Shown here: positions 57,348-64,000 of the stretch, one piece after another
Layout of the letters: every line of letters starts with the position of its first letter
Position numbering within the stretch: position 1 is the stretch's first letter
NCBI GenBank assembly: GCA_002917075.1
Contig: NTMA01000019.1
Span: 62,001 to 126,000, forward strand
DNA length: 64,000 nucleotides
Source of the DNA: Hawksworthiomyces lignivorus
Lineage: Eukaryota > Ascomycota > Sordariomycetes > Ophiostomatales > Ophiostomataceae
Reading direction: 5' to 3'
The notes under the pieces: generated by a model
Seen by the model: the letters and a program-made list of their open reading frames with translations, nothing else
Database searches by the model: none
What the model was told of the DNA's origin: nothing
Made by a program: the position numbers and the translations under genes

Positions 57348-59720
57348 CTATGCCGAAGACCAATAAAACAAATATGAGCAGTCAGACGCGAAGCTAAATG
57401 TCAGCCTACCATGGTCGAATCTACGGCAGCTCCAACCCGAATCTAGATGGCGATGGTGCTCGGCATTGCTGCTAGCAGATGCCACTTCGACCAGGATTCC
57501 GTCCCCCTCTCCGGTTACTTTGGAGTGGTACGTTGTGGATCTGTAGCAGATCCTGGCCGCCTCGGAAACATACTGCTCGTCGTCGACATTGATGCGGCAC
57601 TGCCCGAGCGAACGCATGCCGCCGTTCTGATACGAGAAGAGCAGGCCCTGGCACAATTTGGTCTTGGTGTCACGGAAGATCCTCACCGAGCGAACACCGG
57701 CCAGCGGCGCCCAGGAAACATATGTGAGGTGGTCCGGATGAGGTTTGACGGCGGCGGCGAGCGCGGGTATGTGGGCCGCCGCCGCCGATCGCATAAAGTG
57801 CAGGTTCTCCTCCCCTTCCCTATCGCCTCCCTCATCCGAACCGCTGTGATCAGAATCCCGGTTGTTCTTGTCAGAAAGTCCCCCCAGAAGGGATACCGGA
57901 CGCCAGTCGAACGGCGCGCCATGGAGAAATGTGATGTGTTCCCCTCTGGCTAGACACATTAAGTCCTGGTCAGCGGGTGGGCGGGCAGATGGTTGCCCAA
58001 TAATCACATCGCCCGACAGTTCTTTACGTATCTTTTTTTTTATCAAAAAGAAAGAAAATATTTAGCAAACAAGGGCAGCTTTTTTCTTTTTGCGGGAGTG
58101 TGCGGGGGAGCGCAGTCCAGCTTACCAGCAAGGAGAGCCCAAAGTCCTGGACACGCTGCGCCCCGATGGCTACGACACGGTCGGAGGGAGCCGCTCCTGA
58201 AAGAGGCAGGAAGACGCAGATCACATGCTCCTCAGCACCCGTGGTCAAACTCTTGAGCATCTCCACGGCGCTGTCCCCGTCGCTCGCGGACCGGTGAGCA
58301 TAGATTCCTAAGATCCGACCGCCGAGGCAGAAAAAGGTCAGCCCATAGTAGGCTCTGCCACTGCTGGCGGACCGACTGACCTCAAGCGCGTACAGCTGAG
58401 GCGATACCGGCGGCGCGAGGAGATGCGAGCTGGCTGGATTCATGCGAACAAACCGGACCGGATGGAGCAGCTTGCATGCGGTTGGGTCTGGCGGTGTGGC
58501 GGTGTTCCAGAGAGGAAACCCTCGGTGCGCCTGGGGCGTCCGCAGACGCAGGAGATCGTCCTAGGTCTGGTGTTAAAAAGGTGGACAAGGAGAATGAAAG
58601 AGGGAAAGGGGATGGAGCGTGTATGCACTAGCGTAGGCCGGACCTGGTATTCCACCTCTACCTCCGAGAGGACGTCGATGTGCTCAAGAAGAAAGGTTTC
58701 TCTGTTGGGGATGGGCGTCTCCGCGGCCTGGTATGTGGGCCGCCTGGGCAGACGTTCAAATCGACTGATGCCGTGCTGGTCGATGGTGATTCTGACATAC
58801 GGCAAAGGTGTGGAAGGTGACGACGACGGCGAGTCGGGTGCGTGCGAGGAACCCATGAGAACTACGGTGTGCCCCCGCTCCCAAGACAGGATCGACGGCA
58901 ACGGCATCAGTTGGGCCGTTTCCTGGCGTCCGGCCGGCCATCGCTGGATTCTTAGGCAGAGCGCTACCACCGAGACTACTCGCCAAAACATTGCGCCGTG
59001 CGTCAGTTCAAAAATTTGGTGGACTAGCTCTGGCGGTAGGACGGCCTCTAGCTGAGGCACGCCTGCAGCGGCTGCCACGCGGGCAAACGCAGCGAGCCAG
59101 CAGTCGTCGGTAAATGCGGGGCCGTTGCGGTCCAGCCGGAGAACCACGGCGCTTCGCCACGGCCGCCTCCGGACGCCTGCGCGCCACAACCGGCCCAGTC
59201 CAGCGTCATCGCAGTCGTCATCGACGACGAGATCGTCGTTCTCGTCCTTGCCGCCGTGCGCACGTGTCCCTCCTGCGGCATGCCGCTTCTCCTCCTCCTC
59301 CGCCTCCTCCCGCTCCCGCTCCCGCCATTCTTTCTGAAAAATCGCAAAGCACTCGCAGTGGACGACCACGTACTCGGGCGCCACCCGGCAGTCGGCGCAA
59401 TCGCGGAGACGACACAGGGTGTGCCCGATGGCCGTGTCCGTGGTCCGACGTTGGACAGGGAAGCGAAACGGGCGCGTAGTGTACCCGTCATATGTGGTGG
59501 CATTACCGGACACTGTTAGTCAGAGAGGTGAGAATGAGACGAGGGCCAAAAAAGTAAAACAGAGACGAGGACTCCCAATAGGAGCTGTCTACATAGGAGA
59601 CCCACGAGAAACGACTCGCTCACGGGTGAGGACGGCTTCTCCGCAGGCGCCACATTGCGATTGTAGCGGAAGGTGATCCGTGCTCGTGCGCGCGGAGTCG
59701 TTGGCACTACCGACGGACAT
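57348..59720 (-). CDS. Conserved fungal protein of unknown function (zinc-ribbon/F-box-like family)
   Basis: Four exons, 59720-59624, 59512-58644, 58560-58126 and 58031-57348 (introns of 111, 83 and 94 nt), encode about 694 residues. The ATG at 59720 is chosen because the frame of exon 2 otherwise opens at GTG. The N-terminus has possible zinc ligands (CGACGE; later CADCRVAPEYVVVHCECF). A basic/acidic linker (REREREEAEEEE) is followed by VLPPELVHQIFELTHGAMFWRVVSV, which resembles a degenerate F-box. Blocks seen in many uncharacterised fungal proteins follow: LPLPSILSWERG, RITIDQHGISRFERLPRRP, EHIDVLSEVEVEYQ, then LTFFCLGGRILGIYAH and the C-terminal SWAPLAGVRSVRIF and SLGQCR. Function unknown; the family is widespread in ascomycetes. 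The region is GC-rich. Confidence 0.78.
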
Positions 59721-60997
59721 GGCCATTGGAAAGACTGAGAGGGTCCCGGGGGGGAAGGGGGGGGAGGTGAATGAGCTTTGAGCGAGCTAAAAGAGGGAGT
59801 TTAGAGAGAAGCACCCCAAGTCCAGATAAACCAACTCAGCTCTTTATTTGGCCAGTTTTAAAAAATACTCACTGCTACACGCCAGTGACGATAGAAGGAT
59901 ACCACAGTCTGACTATTTGTTTGACTAAACCAACATCATACACTTGAAAATCCCAATATACTGAGAGATGCCATACAAAATTGGTTGATTCCTGTAACCT
60001 CCTATTCGCGCAGACGGGCGTGCGAACATTCAGTTTCTGCTGTCGTGTACATGCACAGCCACCAAAAGTGGACCCTTTAGTTTATCGTACTACAGTACGA
60101 GCTGTCAAGTGAGAATCTCGAGGATTAGCGGACTTAGGGACCAGCCAGCCACCGTGGCGTAGTGGTTAATACGCTGAACAGCGGCGCCAGACTTACACCA
60201 CAAAATGCCACTCCAAGACCGATAAGAAGGCCATAACCTGTGCCTTGGGAGACTAGCGTTACGCCGTGCGCTCCGAGGATTAGTCCAGACATTTCGAACT
60301 GCTTGTTGTATCTTCCTATAGAGACAACTGTTGTTACAAGTATAAATTCGCAGCAATGTATTCTGTACCTTGCATATCAATTCTGTCACCTCTTTTTCTT
60401 GAACCGCTCTCATCTACTCACCATGCACACAGGAGGGCTGGTGCCTTCTCACACACGTCCATTTCTACTTTTAAATTAAATTGTAGTCCCTCACTGCTAT
60501 CTCTGAGGCAAAAAGCACGCGACGCATCCTGTGTATTATGAAATAGACAACCTTGGCTAGATTTGAATGCGGCATGTGGTTACAGTATGCCGCAAAGTGA
60601 CCCTGAAGACGTAAAATGCAAATCGTTGGACAGTCGGAAGCTGCGATCCTTGGAAAAATGCCGGATGCAATTATGAATGATGCGACATAGTTGGAGTTAT
60701 GTTTTTCGCCAAGAATCAGGCTGTCAGCAGCTATGTGTGGATCATTTCCAATGGCGTTAGGGATGTGGGCTAAATGGTTGCATTCAAAAGACGTTGTCAG
60801 CAAGAAATGGAATTGCGTGCTATAAGTAGCATATTGTGTTAAACTAGAAAGCTATACGAGATCATCTTAATCGAATTCGAGGCTAAGTTATCGCTAAGCC
60901 GAGACAGCCGTATCAAAGCAACTTTAAATAGAAGCATTGTACCATTCTCGTTTTCCCAGGTGCTCCAGCAAATACAAGGTAGGGCCGAGAAGAAAAC
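59721..60997. other. 1.3-kb intergenic region
   Basis: A tRNA A-box-like word (GTGGCGTAGTGG) occurs at about 60153-60164, but no cloverleaf or B-box follows. Open frames on both strands at 60105-60800 have no motif. Confidence 0.45.
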
Positions 60998-62587
60998 ATG
61001 ACTGATAACACATCCGCAGTACCGGCGGCGCTTGCCTACAACGGGACGAATAGTACAGCCGGTGGTGGTGATACCGACAATAGCGATATAAATAGCGGCC
61101 CCAGTTGCGCACCGACCAAGAAAGAACTCATCCTCAATGCTTTTGTAATGAACACGCCTGGCCATCTGGCGCCGGGTTTGTGGCGTCACCCGCGGAACAA
61201 GACCGATCAGTACACGAAGCTTAGCTTCTGGATTGAGTTAGCAAAACTACTGGATGACGCAGGCTTTCATGCCATGTTCATTGCTGACACTCTCGGTCCG
61301 TACGATGTATACAAGGGTCCGGCTAATGTGGTACCAGTGCTGGCATCCGGCGCCCAGTTTCCAGTGAACGATCCACTGTACCTGGTGCCAGCCATGGCTG
61401 CGGCAACCAAGAACCTTGTGTTTGGTGTCACAGCTAGTACCACGTACGATAAACCGTACGCACTTGCGCGCCGTCTTTCCACAGTCGACCATCTCAGTGA
61501 GGGCCGGCTAGCCTGGAACATTGTGACGTCATACCTAGATAGTGCAGCGCGTAACCATGGCCTTGCGGAGCAGATCCCACATGACCAGCGCTATGCCATA
61601 GCCCACGAGTATTTAGAAGTATTGTACAAGCTGTGGGAGGGTAGCTTCCGTGACGGCGCCGTGGTTGCCGACCGCACGCGAGGCGTGTATATTGACGAGG
61701 ACGCAGTGCGCCCAATTCACCACCAGGGACGGTATTTTACAGTGCCGGGACCACACTTCTGCGAGCCTTCGCCACAGCGGACACCTTTTCTCTTTCAAGC
61801 TGGTGTATCTGAGGCCGGCAATAACTTCGGCGGTAAACACGGTGAAGCTATTTTCATTGGCGGCCAAGAGCCCGCTGGCGTCCGAGCCACTGTTGATAAC
61901 ATCCGCCGTGTCGCTGCTGAAAACGGCCGTAATACATCCCACATCAAAATTCTTCTTGGAATTAGCGTTATCGTTGCCGCCACCGATGCCGACGCTCGTG
62001 CCACACGCGACGAGATGCTCCGCTATGCCGACACTGAAGGTGCTCTGGCGCTCTTTGGTGGCTGGACTGGTATTGATCTCTCCGAGTACGGTGACGACGA
62101 GGACTTCCGCCTCTCCGAGTCACCACGTATTCGCTCTCTCATCCGCCGCTGGGCCACCACTGTACCTGGTACCAACAATTTGCCTTGGACGAAGCGACGA
62201 ATCGTCGACTATCTCAGCATCGGCGGCATGGGCGCTAAGATTGTTGGTGGGCCAACTACTGTCGCTGATGAATTGGAGCGTTGGGCCGATCTGACCGGTG
62301 TCGACGGATTCAATTTATCGCATGTCACCAACCCAGGCTCTTTTGAGGACATAGTCGAGTTCCTGCTGCCGGAGTTACGTCTCCGAGGTCGTTTCCGTTC
62401 CACTGTAGAAAAAGAAGGAGCTACCGCACGTGAGGTATTTTTGGGTACCGCGCGGCTACCGGAGGACCATCCTGGTAGTCGGTACAAGTGGCAAGCTGGT
62501 GAAAAGATTCCGCAGTACGAGAAAGTGGAGACTGATCTACGAGCTTCACTTGCAACAGATCTGAGAGAAGAAGGTCAGCAGCAGTAG
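60998..62587 (+). CDS. FMN-dependent monooxygenase of the NtaA/SnaA/DszA family
   Basis: Intronless, 529 residues from ATG 60998. It is a luciferase-like (LLM class) flavin monooxygenase of the nitrilotriacetate/dibenzothiophene/pristinamycin type. Landmarks: NAFVMNTPGHLAPGLWRHP, GFHAMFIADTLG, TKNLVFGVTASTTYDKPYALARRLSTVDHLSEGRLAWNIVTS, HQGRYFTVPGPH, PFLFQAGVSEAG and FNLSHVTNPGSFEDIVEFLLPELRLRG. These enzymes use FMNH2 from a separate reductase to oxidise small molecules, cleaving C-N or C-S bonds. A free FMN reductase gene is at 36052. The neighbouring deacetylase and urea-type symporter hint at a nitrogen-acquisition role, which is inferred. Confidence 0.93.
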   Translation: MTDNTSAVPAALAYNGTNSTAGGGDTDNSDINSGPSCAPTKKELILNAFVMNTPGHLAPGLWRHPRNKTDQYTKLSFWIELAKLLDDAGFHAMFIADTLGPYDVYKGPANVVPVLASGAQFPVNDPLYLVPAMAAATKNLVFGVTASTTYDKPYALARRLSTVDHLSEGRLAWNIVTSYLDSAARNHGLAEQIPHDQRYAIAHEYLEVLYKLWEGSFRDGAVVADRTRGVYIDEDAVRPIHHQGRYFTVPGPHFCEPSPQRTPFLFQAGVSEAGNNFGGKHGEAIFIGGQEPAGVRATVDNIRRVAAENGRNTSHIKILLGISVIVAATDADARATRDEMLRYADTEGALALFGGWTGIDLSEYGDDEDFRLSESPRIRSLIRRWATTVPGTNNLPWTKRRIVDYLSIGGMGAKIVGGPTTVADELERWADLTGVDGFNLSHVTNPGSFEDIVEFLLPELRLRGRFRSTVEKEGATAREVFLGTARLPEDHPGSRYKWQAGEKIPQYEKVETDLRASLATDLREEGQQQ

Positions 62588-63006
62588 AACAGATATCTCC
62601 TACTTGGTAGTGGGTGTGCAGGTTTCCGTTGAATGTGGTAAATACATCCTTATATTTGCTGTTGTAGATACAGCTGTGAGTGGATAGGATAATTGGAATA
62701 CACTGAAAAACACGAAATTCTAACAGCATCCTTCAAATCTATGAGAATTTGCGAACAGACAAAATAGAAAACAAGCCTGCTTTAGTGATATTTGGTGTGT
62801 TTTTCGGCTTGAGGACATTTCCCCTCTAAGTTTAGAAGCGCTATCATAGATGCAGAAAATAGGCTTACTCTTACATACTTGACTACATTTCAGAAAAAAA
62901 AATCCAAGGCTAATCATCTTAGCAGCGTCATATATATGAAGGAGAACGTTTTGCAATGAGATAGTAAATAATAGTTAAACTTGCATTGTCGATAGCACTG
63001 TAATAT
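62588..63006. other. Convergent intergenic region
   Basis: A 419-bp gap between converging genes. Nothing is seen. Confidence 0.4.
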
Positions 63007-64000
63007 CTAAGCCAGACTGCCTTTCTTATACGGATACTCTTTGGTGAAAGCCTCTGCAATGTCAGTGCGCGTACTGATCCAAACACCCTCGTGCTGCTGC
63101 GCGTACTCGACAAAGCTCTTGAGCGCTGCAAAGCGACCGGGTCGCCCCGCCAGCCGGCAGTGCAACCCTACAGTCATCATCTTCGGCATCCCTTCGATAC
63201 CCTCTTGGTAGAGTGTATCGAATGTGTTCTTTAAGTGTTCCAGCCAGCCACCTGGCGCGTTGAAGCCGGAGGGTACAGTGAATTTGTAGTCATTGTTGTC
63301 AAATCTTGTATAGTAAGCAAGACGGTAATACCATGGGGATGAAAAGACGCTACTCACGAGTACGGCAGCAACAGTAGCCCTTTGGCTTTCGGGTCATCCG
63401 CCTCCTCTGGCACATCCGTCCAGTACGGTACGTCGTCAGCGTAAGTGTCTGAATTCCAGAGCAACGGGTAACCCAGCTCACGGAAGACCTGCCACACTAG
63501 GATCCGCGACCTGCGACTAGGCCGGCCGTAGTACCAGCCTTTTGGAACGACGCCACATGTTCGCTTCAGCGACAAGACCTCTTGCTTGATCAGCACCTTC
63601 TCCTCTTCCAGCGATACCTGTGTGTAGTCGATCCACCGGTACGCGTGCGCGGCAATTTCGTGCCCATCTTTGACGCACTCTGCACCTACGCGCGGGTTAC
63701 CCTCCAAGGCCTTGCCTACGGCATAGAGCGTGAATTTGAGACCCTTGGAGCTGAAGAAGCGCAACATGCGCCAGATGCCGGCCCGTGAGCCGTACTCGTA
63801 CTCTGATTCCGCATTGGGGTCCCGCTGTCCAATGTGCGACACCAGTCCGGGTCCCTCACGCAAGATCCATTCCGAGCCTGACGTGCATTTTCATCAGTTG
63901 GATAGCTGAGAGAGAAACATTGGGATCCGGTGCTTACCCTTGTCACCGTACAACACGCTATTCTCGCCACCCTCCTCATAGTTAACGACAAACGAGATCG
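63007..64000 (-). CDS. PuuE/NodB-type polysaccharide-deacetylase-family hydrolase, partial
   Basis: The gene runs off the right edge, so the N-terminus is missing. Exons: 64000-63938 (partial), 63877-63358 and 63304-63007, with introns of 60 and 53 nt. It starts inside the NodB fold at VVNYEEGGENSVLYGD and has SEYEYGSRAGIWRMLRFF, HEIAAHAYRWIDYT (NodB H-x2-H-like metal region), GWYYGRPSRRSR, PLLWNSDTYADDVPYW and TVGLHCRLAGRPGRFAAL. The order matches allantoinase PuuE and similar cytosolic deacetylase-fold amidohydrolases rather than secreted chitin deacetylases. The reaction would be amide hydrolysis, such as allantoin ring opening. The ORF is intact as far as it goes. Confidence 0.9.

Noticed and set aside
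57447..57953. 168-codon plus-strand ORF
   Set aside because: Shadow of the last exon of the gene at 57348-59720 in GC-rich DNA; no motif.
60150..60200. tRNA or tRNA-derived SINE
   Set aside because: Only an A-box-like word is present; no B-box, anticodon arm or acceptor stem pairs could be drawn.
1..64000. CRISPR arrays, bacterial operons or phage genes
   Set aside because: No spaced direct repeats or bacterial gene order; intron-containing fungal genes throughout.

Overview
The window reads as nuclear DNA of a filamentous ascomycete (Pezizomycotina). Most genes are split by short GT-AG introns of about 45-150 nt. There are four Zn2Cys6 transcription factors, MFS transporters of fungal subfamilies, a DUF1996 secreted protein, an HRI1-like protein, and relics of LINE, Tc1/mariner and Mutator-like transposons. 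Many relics carry C-to-T type stop codons (CAG or CAA to TAG or TAA, TGG to TAG), as expected of repeat-induced point mutation (RIP). I saw no rRNA, tRNA or CRISPR array. The species cannot be named from the sequence. All exon joins were read by eye from splice signals and family resemblance.

Layout. 1-6 kb: a LINE 3' end, a transposase scrap, an FAD amine-oxidase-like gene and AT-rich gene-poor DNA. 6-14 kb: an intact Dal5/Liz1-type MFS permease, a DUF1996 secreted protein, and a second MFS gene that is a pseudogene. 14.5-34.5 kb: a dense group resembling a catabolic or specialised-metabolism cluster. It holds a damaged Rieske oxygenase, a Tc1 relic, regulator 1, an alpha/beta hydrolase, a salicylate-hydroxylase-like flavoprotein, regulator 2, a P450, an HRI1-like protein, a DHA1-type MFS exporter and a secreted agmatinase-like ureohydrolase. 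36-41 kb: an NADPH-FMN reductase, a GST and regulator 3. 41-50 kb: a repeat-rich island with an unrecognised heptad-repeat ORF interrupted by one amber codon, a MULE relic, an F-box pseudogene and a small membrane protein. 50-54 kb: a GC-rich cysteine-nucleophile alpha/beta hydrolase, a short regulator 4 and a broken HSL-type esterase. 54-64 kb: a 5'-truncated urea-transporter-like symporter next to a GC-rich repeat island, a large zinc-ribbon/F-box-like protein, an NtaA-type flavin monooxygenase and a PuuE/NodB-type deacetylase running off the window end.

How the genes may work together (inference). In the 14.5-34.5 kb block the order of activities would suit oxidation of an aromatic or terpenoid-like substrate: Rieske oxygenase or P450, then FAD hydroxylase, then hydrolase, with export by MFS and control by two Zn2Cys6 factors. 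The Rieske gene appears inactive in this copy. The right end has a nitrogen flavour (urea-type symporter, NtaA-type monooxygenase, allantoinase-like deacetylase), and the agmatinase-like protein could also release urea. No substrate can be assigned from sequence alone. Decay is widespread: at least five genes are broken beside intact ones, so this looks like an accessory, actively eroding chromosomal region.
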